Shown here in pieces: positions 11,972 to 23,579 of a stretch of DNA of 64,000 nucleotides (position 1 is the first letter of the stretch; each line of letters starts with the position of its first letter). The notes below the pieces were generated by a model. The model was not told the DNA's origin. It saw only the letters and a program-made list of their open reading frames with translations, and ran no database searches. A program made the translations under genes and the position numbers. The DNA comes from Trametes villosa (Eukaryota; Basidiomycota; Agaricomycetes; Polyporales; Polyporaceae): positions 310,001 to 374,000 of the forward strand of contig PUDQ02000105.1 in the NCBI GenBank assembly GCA_002964805.2, read 5' to 3'.

Positions 11972-14900
11972 ATGTCGGACTACCTCCCAAAGCGCGACGA
12001 CTGCCAGTATCCTGGCTGCACCGCGTGCGCTTGCTTTGTATACCTGATTGACAATGTTGCCTATTATGTTGGTATTCGCTTCATCTACACTTCTCCACCA
12101 CTGACGCTGTTCATACAGGAAGCTCGGGACGTCCTCCAGCCCTGCGACGTTTGCGAACACCCGTGGTATTCACATCTCGCGCGGCGTCGTGGAGGAGAGG
12201 ATGCCCATGCCGGGATGGAGCGTGGCGGCTGTGCCGTCAATGCGTGCGGCGGTTTCTACTCGGTGCGCTACCTCGAACATCGTCCTTCGCATCCCGTACT
12301 CACGTTTGTTGTAGTCTGATTCTGTTTGGCAGCCGCGCAGCATTTGCGCCTGCGGTGCGCTGTGGGGCGCGCATGAGGCCCTGGGTACACCCCCGGGACC
12401 ACGGGCCATGTAAGAAGGATCATCCCTCTCACTCTCCGTTATCCTGCTGACCCTTCGGTAGCCTGCAAGCGCCACCCCATGCTCATTTTCCACCGCTCGC
12501 TCCTCCGCCCTTCGGAGGTACTCCCCCGGCCCATGCCTCCCCGCCTGTGACAGCTTTTTCTACCGTCCCTGCGCCGGCAGCTGGCTCTGCCAACTCTCGC
12601 CGCCTCAACAGTGCACGGCGGTTCTCTGCCCACCCGTCTACCCCAACCAACATAGCTGCGTCGCTCAATGCCCCGACCATCCGCAACCTCCCGCCTGCTC
12701 TCACGGCGACACAGGCAGCGTTCACCAGTCCCCAGGCTGTATCGCCGGTCGTTCAACCACCTCCGCCGGCAGCAACTCCAATCGCTTCTGTCAGCTCTCA
12801 GACGGCTCCCACTCAGGCTGCAGAGCCCGACACCACGTTCTGTGTTGGGTTCTATCCGTTCGCTGTACGTATTCACTCATTCTGCACACTTCTGCTCTTA
12901 TATCTTCCCTTCTCCAGCCTCGGCCGCCCAACACTGGACCCCCCGATCTCGCCAGCGCCTCCATGCCAACAGGCTCCACGATGTCTTGGCACGGCGACCA
13001 GCTTTCCGCGGTACAACACGCGCTGAAGGTCGCCAAGCTGGTGTTCGAGGTCACGTTTCCAGGCTCGACCTCGAGGACCGAGCCTGTATGGCGGTCGTTC
13101 AACGACCAGGTCGTTGACTATTGCCGCCGTCAAGATATCAGCATCCCACTTCGCACCAACGTCTCCTCACAGCCCGATGGCCCATCCACTCTCCGGTGGC
13201 AGGTCTTACGGCCGGGCCGGTCTTACACTACAAACGGCACCCGAACGGTCAAGTACGAGAGCTTCAGTGACCTGACGGCAACCAGCTTCACGTTGGCTGC
13301 GCTTACGGCCAAGCCCCTTGGCAACGTCACGCCGAACCACGTAGGAAGTGAAAAATTTATCTTTATTGGTGCGTCCAAGCAGCAATCCCCATCCGCCCGC
13401 CCTTGCTGACATGTAGTTTGGCCGCAGCGCCCCGTTATGGCAGCCTACGCGCGCCCATCCTCCCACTCCTTTACGCTCATCAGGCTCCAGCTCTTGAGCA
13501 TCCCAACGAACCCCATCGTTGCTTTCCTCTTCGAACACTAGCTCATCCTCTGCGTCACCGCGAGGTGAACTGTTTCACGTCGTGCATCTTCCCATCCCAG
13601 ACCAACGCACCCGAGCCTGGGCCAGCTCCTGTGCTGCCCACCTCAGCCGATGCAGAAGAGCCGGAGGCCACCCCTTCTGACGATGATGCGGCCAGCACCT
13701 CCTCTGATGAGAGCGTGAGTGAAAGCATCTCTCGGACACTATTACCTGGCTGATGTTGGACCTTACCGCAGGGCCTTGCAGATGTTCCGCCTCCCCCGAT
13801 CAGCAGTGCTACCTCCGTTGGTCGCATCCCTGGAGCCGCTGCAGCGAACTCTCCTGTCGTTCAGCATATCGCCGCTTCAATGGCTCCGCGTGCACCTGCC
13901 CGTGGAGCATCCACACGGGCCAGGTCTGACTCTCTTCGTGTAAGTGTGTCAATCTTGTATGTATTGTCGCTACTAACCGTGCACAGGACGCTCTTCCTGG
14001 ACCCTCTCCTCAACGCCCCCGGGTCAACACACCCATTTGGCATGCTGACAACCAGGTATGCATGTGCTCACGGGCCTCGTCTATGAATGAGTTGATTGAT
14101 ATACTATTCCAGATGCCCGCCAACGTTTTCGTTGCGTCCCCATATATTCCCATTCAACCGTCCGAGATTCAGTCTTGGCGTGCAGCTGTCACCGCAGCTA
14201 ACCGTCCACGGCCAGGCCAGACCCCAGCCGATTTCAGAGGTCCCACAGCAGAGGCAGTCGGGAGGGCGCTGCTATTTTACCTTACATGGCAGTTAAGCCC
14301 TGCGCGTCGAGACGACTCCGCGTTTGCCTCTGCACTGCAGGATGAGGTACCAGGCACCTCATGCAAGCTCGTCCCTTTGAACGCGCTCTTTGGTGAGGAG
14401 CGGCAGTTCCACGTGTATGTGCTCCTCAGCCCCTGGCTATCATGACACTGTCAGACTCATGACGTTTTCCAGAGATGCAGGGTACGGTTCCGGTGTTGAA
14501 CGTGCCGTCTTGGAGGCTGCCATCCAGCACATGGTAGCACAGGCGCCGTTCTGGACGGAGGCTGGCGCCTTCAAGACCCTCAGCTTCCATAGCTCGAGGG
14601 ACGGTGGCCTCGATGGTCGTGAAACCGCTCTCAGGGCGTTCGGCTTCCTCTGTTATCTCCACATCATCAATGTGGGTGTAGGCCCCTCCCCCGTATCTCC
14701 GTTCCTGCTCTACGCCACCCTTGCTGGGCACTCCGACATGCTCATCGACAAGGCGTTCATCGAGGACCTCGACTCAGACGCCTACGGGAGCCTCAGGCCT
14801 TGGCACGAGTGGACTCTTTCTGGAGCCGCACTTCCCGATCGACTGCAAAGTCAAGGCGGAAGTCCATTGGCGACGCTACTCATCGCGGCTGAGATCAATG

Positions 14901-15862
14901 TATGTCCTGAACCAGCTCTCCTACGTGTCTGCGTTCTAAGGCTGATCATCTACAGGTCACGGTTTTGGAAGGGCGTTGTCTTCCAGAACTCGAGCGCCAG
15001 GGCGTCGAGAGGTCCCTGGTCAACCAGATCCTGCTCGGTTTTCCAGAGCCGACACGTCATCCTGACTTTTGTGCCTTCCGTGCCGGCTTCGACTTCCACC
15101 CCAGCCACGACGTGAGCACGTCTCATCCAGTTCTTTCCGAGGTATGTCACCGCGTTCAGCATCCACCACTATCGACTCCGCGCTCCGTTTCCAGACTCAC
15201 TTATCATGCAGGTGTTTCACCGCCGCACCAAGGGGTTGCTAGCTGCGCTATACAACCGCCACATCCAAAATGTCGAAGACTTCATCGACTCACACCTGAC
15301 CTTCGCCAGCAGCAATGCCGGTCCTGAGTGTACCCAACAGGAGCACCGCTTCCGTTCCTACTTGGAACGTTACCTACGCGGCCCTGGTCATCCTGACCAT
15401 CCCCACCTGCATGGTCTTGTGTTACCCGAGACCATCACAGCTGACAAGGCCAACGCAGTTCTCCGAGCCTCCCTTCTCCTCCGCGCAATGACGGGCTCGT
15501 CCCTCATGCCACTCGGCACTTCATGGCGTCTCAAGGTATGTTCAATGGTAGCAATTTCTTGTGCAACGGGATACTGATGAATTCACAGTTCACCTTCCTT
15601 CATTGCGAGCTTGACACCAACGGGAGCACAGAGGGCCTTGATTGCGCGGTCTGTCTGGCCTTCCCCTCTGCTCATACAGATGCTCATATGTTTGTTTTCT
15701 TAGCCGGCGCCCATAAAGTTCCAAGCTTGCTTCAAGACTGCTCGTGTTACATTAGATCCGGCCCTCCACAACCTGCTACTCGAGGAGTGCGAAGGGGCGA
15801 CTCTGTTTGATGTTTGGCTTCATGCTACGATACTTTACTCCGATGGCTTCAACCGCCCTTGA
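11972..15862 (+). CDS. HECT-like E3 ubiquitin ligase with Cys-rich N terminus
   Basis: Fifteen exons (11972-12037, 12119-12262, 12333-12409, 12462-12864, 12918-13368, 13417-13517, 13601-13714, 13772-13939, 13987-14055, 14113-14414, 14473-14899, 14956-15141, 15212-15535, 15589-15648, 15704-15862) give 1,016 aa; every phase fits. Residues 1-95 hold a Cys/His-rich module (YPGCTACACF, CDVCEHPWYSH, GGCAVNACGGFYS, ICACG). A Pro/Ser linker and a middle domain (WHGDQLSAVQ) follow, then an acidic Ser-rich linker. From about residue 530 the C-terminal part is HECT-like: GYGSGVERAV, ALRAFG, SPFLLYA, RAMTGSSLMPLG, then FQACFKTA with the presumed catalytic Cys973 about 43 residues before the end (canonical TCF becomes ACF). 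The intron before exon 7 has a weak donor. Activity as an E3 is inferred only. Confidence 0.8.
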
Positions 15863-18000
15863 TCGTAGCTCCCTCCCCCCAAAAAATAGTACCTGTACTA
15901 CACCCCCTCTCTACTCTCGCAATGACACCTTTAGAGCCTGCTCCATGATCTGGGAGCTGCATCAGTTGCGGGCACACTCAATGACCTGCCGGTGCAGCAT
16001 GTACCCCTCTGCAACGTTGCACGCGCAGCACGTACCACGGCTCGTGGCAGGTGGCCACGTACTCGCGCGACATTGCGAGCACGTCCTCGTGCCCACCCAC
16101 TCGTCCTCTACTTTAACAACATCGTGGTGCATGTCTCCGCCGCGTAGTCTGACGCTGTGTCCCCGAGCCCGGTTGGGAACTATCTACCAGCCCTCTGTCT
16201 CCTGGCATCTGAACGACATGGTCTGTATACTGCACCATCTGCAGCATGGCCGGCAGTACGTACATAGACACCGTGAGGGTGCTAATGCGGTTCCGAGAGG
16301 CCTGACTTCCGGGGGACTTCTCCGCCGCACTTCGATGTCTCCGCCATGCTTTGAAATCCTCCCCATTCCTACCATTGGCTACGTTCGCGAACCCGAGTAC
16401 AACTCTCCTGCGTCTGCGCGCAGGGCACCGCCCACGGCCGATGCTACTACACCTCCCGAGACGTCCTGTGCACGCTGCGCGAGGCGTGCGCCATGACCCT
16501 CAGGCAACGCGCACCATGCGCTAGTTGGTGTCCAAGGATGCATGACACCACTGTGCCTCGTCTGACATCCCGGCCGACACGGCCTGATCTCGGGCAACGA
16601 CATGGGATATAGTGTAGCTAACAACCTCGTCACGGCACGGAGACGGCGCACATGCGCGATGCACGAGACGGCAGCGCAAGCAGAGGCGGGAACACCGCGG
16701 CGAGGCGTCCACAGAGTGGCGGCAGACGGAGCGCTATCCGCCTGCGCCTCTGCCCCTCGTCCCAATCACGAGGGCACCGGCTCCGCGCACTACAAGCAGG
16801 CGTGAGCGGCCTTGCAGGAGGTACATCGCCTGGGTGCATCACCCGTGCGAACGCAACCTCCAGGCGGGGGCCGAAGACTTGGAGCAGGCGGCGGCCGGTG
16901 GCGTAGGTGATTGTGGGTACACCGAGACAGCTGGACGGCGGCTGACACGGCTGGCGGTCTGTGGGCTTCACGGGGCTGGCTGTTGGCTGGTGCCACAGTG
17001 AGGGGGTTCGTGTGCGCTTGGGGAGCTTGCAGGGACGTCGAAATGTCTCACTGGCATATGCGTGCAGGAGGCGCAAAGACACCCCGCACTGTCGGACAGC
17101 TGTTAATGGTCCTCGCAGGGTGGCCGTCTGCGCATCTTCAGAGGCGAGGCGCTTTGCGGGCATCCCTGGGGCCTGAGACCTTGCATGTTGACATTGTCCG
17201 GCTGTGTGTACAAGCGCACGCGGGCATCGGGGCTTGGGGAGGATGCTCAGGGCGTGTCGACACGTGCGCAGACGTCTACTAGAACACGCCGGGAAATGGT
17301 AGTGAGTACTCGGATGCCGCACGAGACGACTACAAACTCACCGGCTCCAGCCATCAAGCTGCATGGACGCGTGCGGGACGTCAGCGGGATGTTCGTCTGC
17401 CGCCCCGCACTGTGTCCGCTGCAGCCTCGGTGGTGCTTCCGGGAGCATCAAAACTGCAGCTCAAAATACCGCCGCACCGAGACCTGGCGACAAATGCCTT
17501 GGGCTGCCAAGGATGACACGGGCGTCGTGAGTACAACACGGGAGGAGTTCCAAACAAGGCGCACTCACTCGTAGTGACGCGTACTCGGCATGCACGCGGC
17601 GGCGCGAGGGTGTTCTGCTCATCTTGCATAGGAGGTGGGTTTGGGGCGCCGGGGTTGCAACTCGCGGTGTTGGGCACTAGCGCCGTTCGCGCAGAGCATG
17701 CCTGTAGCAAGTTTTAGAAAGTGTTAGTACGTATCCGCGAGCGTCGTGGGCGCGGCACTTGCTGTAGATAGCCTGCGGGGATCCCAACGAGCACGCTGTG
17801 GTGCGGTGGCTTGCGCGCGTGCAATGCGTCGGGGGCGATGCTGAGAGACTTCGCCCGGCACACAGAGAGGCTGGGAGAGAGGAGGGCATTGCCAGTGGCT
17901 GCGAGCACGGTGATCATGAGTCGCCGCCGCGTGCAAGTGTAGGCGTCCAGGCACAGCCAGGCTTCCCGTTCATCTCGGAAGATGTATCAGTTCAGCATAG
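15863..18000. other. no intact gene; decayed interior of the large element
   Basis: Frames up to 230 codons occur but none forms a convincing exon chain or motif. An 18-mer GAGTCGCCGCCGCGTGCA at about 17,921 recurs near 24,477, suggesting shared repeat ancestry. Otherwise I see nothing to annotate. Confidence 0.5.
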
Positions 18001-18390
18001 GGCTGAGGAATATGTAACCTGAGGCCTCCTTCACACTGGCTACTGTGCCGGCCTCGACCGGTTTCCAAGGTCGAATACACGCATACAAGGCCAGACGCAG
18101 CATCCAGATGAGGACGGCCCAGAAGCACTCACCTTCGTTGCCTTCACAGAGGTGGCGATTAAGGTCATTTCAACTCGGAGTCAGGGGAGGCGGCAGCAAA
18201 GGCGCTGAGGGTGATGGAGGTTCGCCCCGAGGCCTTATATATTAGTAGTGGAGGCGGGCATCCGGCGGGCCCCGCAGGCTTGTGGTCGCATGGGTGTTCA
18301 CCGCTGATGGCGCCCCCAGGCTGGACATAGTGCCGACCACCCATCAGCGGTGCTAGTCAGAAGTTGCAGAGCCGCCGGGACCCTGCAGCA
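18001..18390 (-). pseudogene. 5' relic of a second TET/JBP-family gene
   Basis: This matches the promoter, first exon and first intron of the intact TET/JBP gene at 33,497-35,392. The intron core is nearly identical (CGACCGGTTTCCAAGGTCG, with CGCATAC next to it). The start codon (18,166-18,168), the 36-nt exon 1, the GTGAGT donor (18,131-18,132 side) and a CAG acceptor at 18,003-18,005 are kept. Immediately after the acceptor the reading frame meets a stop and similarity to exon 2 fades. The remainder of the gene is not found further along. The upstream hairpin at 18,299-18,352 is conserved with the intact gene. Confidence 0.7.
18299..18352. promoter_or_regulatory. hairpin upstream of the TET/JBP relic
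   Basis: Perfect 12-bp inverted repeat: CACCGCTGATGG at 18,299-18,310 and CCATCAGCGGTG at 18,341-18,352, with a 30-nt loop. It lies 131-184 nt upstream of the relic start codon. The same hairpin is kept upstream of the intact gene. Confidence 0.6.
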
Positions 18391-21371
18391 AAGCAGGACT
18401 TTGCGCTGGTACTATTCCTCCTTGCGAGGACGTTGTTCCGAGATGCTTTCCCTGCAGGTCCCGAGAGAGATCTAAGGATATCCTGGTCTAGTGTGCGTCG
18501 TTTCTGCCGCTTTGTGTGCTGCTGGTATGCGGAGAAGAGCCCAGCGGTGACAGCAGAGGCCGCGAGAGGTTTTCTGCAAGTGTAGGTCCAAATTCTTTGT
18601 TTGGGGAACAGGCAGGTGACGTCAGACGGGATGAGGCACGCGCGCCTACGGCATCCTTCCGTCCGCCAAGTACTGTCGCTGGGCTCTTATGCTGCTGCTC
18701 TGTGCATACACTCGAGGGGCTCTGCTTGGCTCGTCTCTGACGCCCTCGCGTTGACCGCGTCTCCTTGCTCAGTCTGCCGTTGACACTGAGTGTCAGCCCA
18801 TTCACACTCGTCGCGGGCACATCTCCCGCCCTCGCTCCGGCTCCGGTCGTCCTTGCTTAGTGCACATCTCCAGCGCCCAGCCCGTCTTCTCCGTGCATAC
18901 TGGCGACCATAGAAAGGGGCCGTCCCTGCGGCGCTGAGCCCAACCCGCCCTCGTCCCTTGCAGCTAGCAGCCGACATCTACTCTGGGTCGGCCATGCTCG
19001 CTCACTCTATCCAGGCCAGCACTTGCAATTCACGCGGCTGTCAATTCGGAAGCGCTGAGCGCTGAGCGCCCGCAAGGACGTCCCCACATATGCAGTCAGA
19101 ACTTCTCACCATCAACGCGCCCCACTCCAGGTCGCCTGCGGGCAATAGGTGTGCCCATTCCGCACCTAAATGTTTTTTGCAAACATGCTGCACTGATCTC
19201 CTGCTTAGAACACCATGCACACTGCAGGCACCTTTTCCGTGCCCTCCCCCAACGTCTACCACGACGCCTGCATCGCCGATGCGCGCCATTCATACAATCG
19301 ATGATGCGGCGGAGGTTGTTCCTGCCTCAGGTGTGTTTTCGAACGCCGCAGTCGTGAAATGCGCCCACATCATCGGGTTATCAGCCGACCGGCCTCATGG
19401 ACGCTGTGAGGCCTCTACGTCACTTGCGTCCGCACGCAAAGTGTCCTAGAGGGTGTCATGAATGTCCTGAACGATGTGCGCCACGCAAAACAGCGCTCTG
19501 GCGCTCCGGGAGCAAGCACAGATACCGCCCGCTGAGCGTGCCGGCGCGCGCAAGACCATCGACGACGTCGCGTGCTCGCAGGCACGGCGTCCGCTTCGAG
19601 GACGGCGAGAATGTCAAGATGTTCGTCGGGTTGATGCGCAGGGGGCTGAACGAGAAGAACGCCGCAATGGCGTATCAGGTCGGTGTTTGCGGCCTTTCCA
19701 TGCTTTCGGCAAGACTAACAATGTCGCAAAGTCCCTTGTCGATCTGGTACTTCTGCACCCACGCCCGACCGACCCAGAAGCAGCAATGCTCTCATCCACA
19801 TCCCACGTCCGTGTGCAGGTCGAGCAGGCGCAAATGGACATCATCCGCTATATCCGCCAGGCGCTGGCTCACCATCAAGCAAGACAACGGCTTCGCAGGG
19901 CTCAAGCCCGGGGCGGCAAAAGAAATTGCCACCGGTAAGCCGCTCCTTTGTGTCTCTTCGGGTGTATCCGGAGGTCACGCCCACGTCCATTATAGAACTC
20001 GAGCTCAAGAACTGGAGCTGCTCCTGCCCACAACGTCCTTGTCGACCGCGCGCGGGGGCGCTGGCCGCCTCACCGTCCGGAATGGCCCCGTATCGCGTGC
20101 GGACGAGTCCGACACGGTCAGCATGCACTCGCTCCCCTGCACCGATGCTCCCAGCACGCCCCTCGCATGTCATCGCGTACACCAACAGCCGCCCCCCTGA
20201 TGCAAGACACGACGCGAGCCGAGCCGAGATAAAATCCGCTGTTTTTGGGCGGTTTCATGGGCAGATCCAGACGAACACATGCCGCCCGCCGCCCGCCCGG
20301 CCTCGCGCTCGGGCATACAAGCAGCCAGCGCCGCCCGCAATCCCCGTACGCTCAGCAGAGCACGGACGTCTGGAGAGGCGCTGTCCATGCGGCCGGCCTG
20401 CCTGCGCCGCAAACCAGCGCAAAGTGCATCCGCACGGCCGAACACCGTCGCAGTTCGCGTGCCAAACGCTGCGGCGTGTGCGCCCGCATCAGGGCGCACA
20501 CGCACACCCAGTGAGTCCCGCCACGATCCGCGCTGAAAAGGTTTCACCGTTTTGGTGTCGGGCGCGCCCACACAGACACGGTGTGCAGTGTGCATGGACG
20601 AGCCACGATGTGTGCCCCCCGCGAGTCCTGGGTGTCGTCCCCCGGCGCACGTCCCATAAAGCGCACGCCGCCGACCTTCCCACCCGTGCTGCCCATCGAC
20701 ACACCGTCTCCCCAGACCACCCTCGATGATGCCCGCCGTTTTTCCGGAATGTGCACACACTTTGAGTTTTGGTTGTCCGCGCGCGTCGTGCCTGCGCTGT
20801 CACCCGGCCCAACCACGCCCACCCATCCGGACGCCCTCACGGCCCGGCGTGCCCACACCCGACATCGAAGCACATCCTTGCCGCGCTGCACTTCTCATTA
20901 GCATCGCTCTCGCGGGCCTCAGGGGTCGATGAAGAACGTGTCGGAGGGCATACACACAGCAAATGTTGCTGAATTTGGGCGTAATCTCGGGGCGGGACGC
21001 GCGGTCGTGCGTACCTGCACATGTAAACCTCCGCGATTGAGCAGATGTTGGCCACGGCCGTCCACAATCATACTCACCGTGCTAATGCATCCCGGTTCAT
21101 AGGCGTGTATGCGTATGTTTGCGAAGTGGTTGGGGCCGACATCGGGCGGCGGCGGGGGCGTGGGGGGCAGAGCCGACACATCCCACTACCAGGGCCGTGT
21201 GTGAGTGTCCCAAGCGCAGTGCAGGCGGCGGCGGCGTGTTGTGTGCGGACGCCCGGCAGGTTTGTGTCCAGGGGTGCCCCCATTCCGCCATCATCAAGGA
21301 CTATGTGTCCCGTGCATCGTCATTACATGCGAGATGTCTCCGATATACATCACAGTTACACACGATGAATA
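18391..21371. other. no intact gene, apart from one coding-like fragment
   Basis: Apart from the fragment at 19,572-19,936 described separately, frames here are Pro/Arg-rich and not supported. No repeat or RNA gene was recognised. Confidence 0.45.
19572..19936 (+). CDS. coding-like fragment of unknown family
   Basis: Two exon-like blocks join in frame: one ends NEKNAAMAYQ at about 19,680, then a 53-nt intron-like stretch (GTCGGT ... CTAAC ... AAAG), then SLVDLVLLHPRPTDPEA and, further on, QMDIIRYIRQALAHHQ before a GTAAGC donor at 19,935. The residue use looks like real protein. No start or end can be fixed and no domain is recognised. It may be part of a decayed cargo gene or a gene with additional short exons upstream (a possible upstream exon ends at the CAG at 19,580). 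Confidence 0.3.
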
Positions 21372-23579
21372 TTACAGAACCACCATAGGTACAGCGATAG
21401 AGTGTCGTCCCTGAAAAAGCTCGATTGCATCGACTAGTGGGGTAAGCTTCCATGCCGCCGCCGCTACAGCCACAGGAGAGACATCTTGTCCTTCAACCTT
21501 CAGCTCTTCATTGAACAGCAGCGGAACTTGAGCAAGGAGCGAAGCTTCAGCTGTATTGAGGCGGATATCTTCATATCCCCGAAGTCGTTGACTCTCTATC
21601 CAGTGGTTGAATGCCACTACCTGCCATCGTTACATGATGTTAGTTTATGCTCTACGGTCACCGGTCGCATGCAAACACCCACCTTCTGAACGGCGGTGCG
21701 GTAGTTCTTGTAGGATCTGGGAAGGAGCCCTGGAATCCAGAGCAGGATGTCGCCCATCGTTATTGTCAGGGCACCTGGATCGACCGTCACTGATGTTTTC
21801 TTGCCGACCCCCAGATCGCGTGCAACGTAGGTGGCTGCGAGGACTTGTGAGATGCGGCAGTACGCTGAGTGGTACTTCGATGTGTCGTGAATGTATAGAA
21901 GGCGAGCATGCCGCGCTGAGTATCTCAACGTCAGATACTGGGCAACGGGGCTGTTCGGTTCGCGAGCCTGTGGCAGCGTAGGTTGTGGTTCGAGCGTTGA
22001 CCTTGTAGTCGCCGCACTCTAAAAAATTTGTGATCAGTTAGATCGTCCAGTTACATCGCAGTAACACCGAGATCGTACCGTATGAGAAGTATAAATATAT
22101 ACCGCGAAGACCTGCACACCTAGCCCTATGTCCTGGGCACGACGCAGCGCTTGGCTCTCCTCGGCATCATTGTCGGTCGGACTGACCAGAGTACCCGTGT
22201 TCGTGATGGCACAAGACCACAGACCATGCTCCCGAAAGCCACGCAGAGGGTCTGAGAATGAGGAGTTCGTGATGGTGAGGGGCGCCCTTGAAGTGCCGAC
22301 GTAGAGTGCTTCAGAGCCAGGTGTATGACTGGCGAGTGCCGTCAGAACTTGCTGGACTTGACTGTGAGAAACCGCCAGCACAGACGATAAGAGGGTCGAA
22401 AGCGGTGGCGTCGACTGACGTCTAGGCAAGAGGCCTTGCAGTTCGACCTGAATGAAAGAATCGCAGGGAGGGCCATCCCCTACCCTCAGACCAAGAAAGA
22501 CCATATGCATGGTTGGGTAGCCCTGTAGGGCGTGAACAGATGAGATTGACAGACACCTAAACTGCCTCGTAATGAGCAACCTACCTCGGCGGCGGCTTCG
22601 GTGTGCGTTGTTGATATAGCTCTGACTGGGGGAGGGACGGGTGTGGGTGCGTTGGCGACCGCAGATGCGAATGAGTCTCCAAGGTGGATCCGCGGTCGTC
22701 TGAACACAGGCTGGGGCGCCAGGGCCGGTGCACTAGTGTTTGCCAACGGGACTTGAACATCTGCTACTTCAAGTGAGCGAAGGAGTGCAGGGTATACCAT
22801 AGGGCATACCGTCGTTGTTGCACATGCCTGGCAGCGGTGCCACCGCTGCTGCCATCGCTGCTGACAGAGGGCCCAACGGAGCTCCCAGGTTGTTCTCTTG
22901 ATTGGCGGGTGGCGAGCTCGGAGTGCTTGCTGCATGCTCCCCAGCGTGCTCGTTTGAGAAGAGAGAAGGAACACCTGCCCTCCGTAAGTATATAGCAGCT
23001 ACAGTTAGGACATGGCCGTACTGGTGCTGGGGTCAGGACAAATCACAAATGAGTCCCAATATCCTGGCGCATCCAAACTTGCCGTGGAAATGTCGAAGTC
23101 GAGCGTGCTCTCTAGCTCAGAGTCTATAGAGAGTACGAGTACACCTCTGTCAGCCTTCACGTTTATGCATTTGGGTTCACATATCCTTACTCGGGGTGAG
23201 TGGCGAACTGAAGAATCCGCTGTATGAGGACATTGCCGACGCATGCTCGGTCCGCGTTGGGGTCGTAGGGGAGTTTTCGGTGGAGTATAGCATGTTCGCA
23301 GGGTATGATGCGTGACCTGCTGAGCTATAAAATGGGATGTACCGTTCTTCAATGTCTAGGATTAGCGGACAGAGTGAGCTCTGACTAGGCGAACAACTCA
23401 CCATATTCATCTCTGGGCCCGGGACCGCTATCCATCGCCGTCGTAACACTCGCATGATTGCGCGGCTCCTGGAGAAGTTCTGGCTCGCCCTCTTCTTGTA
23501 AGAGCGACCGAGGAGAAGGCTGGTCTTGTGCATTAGCGGTCGAAGGAGTTCCGCCCAAGCTGGGAGAAACCGCCGGCAT
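21372..23579 (-). CDS. unknown cargo protein A (583 aa)
   Basis: Eight exons (23402-23579, 23191-23355, 23022-23123, 22810-22929, 22585-22766, 22103-22522, 21683-22018, 21372-21620 on the minus strand) splice to 583 aa with all phases matching. The first 260 residues are low in order, rich in Pro, Ser, Thr and Glu. The C-terminal 300 residues look folded: a block with TMHMVFLGLRVGDGPPCDSF, a block LYIHDTSKYHSAYCRISQVL, and a helical end with NHWIESQRLRGYEDIRLN. I recognise no family, catalytic motif or signal. It is intact, so it was probably under selection recently. It sits within the large element between two regions of decayed sequence. Confidence 0.75.

Noticed and set aside
15601..15783. 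Reading through at the end of the HECT-like gene gives an apparent FPSAHT motif like the HECT active site
   Set aside because: The segment lies in a 55-nt intron (GTCTGT...TTAG). Splicing gives FQACFKTA at the expected distance from the C terminus, followed by a proper end.
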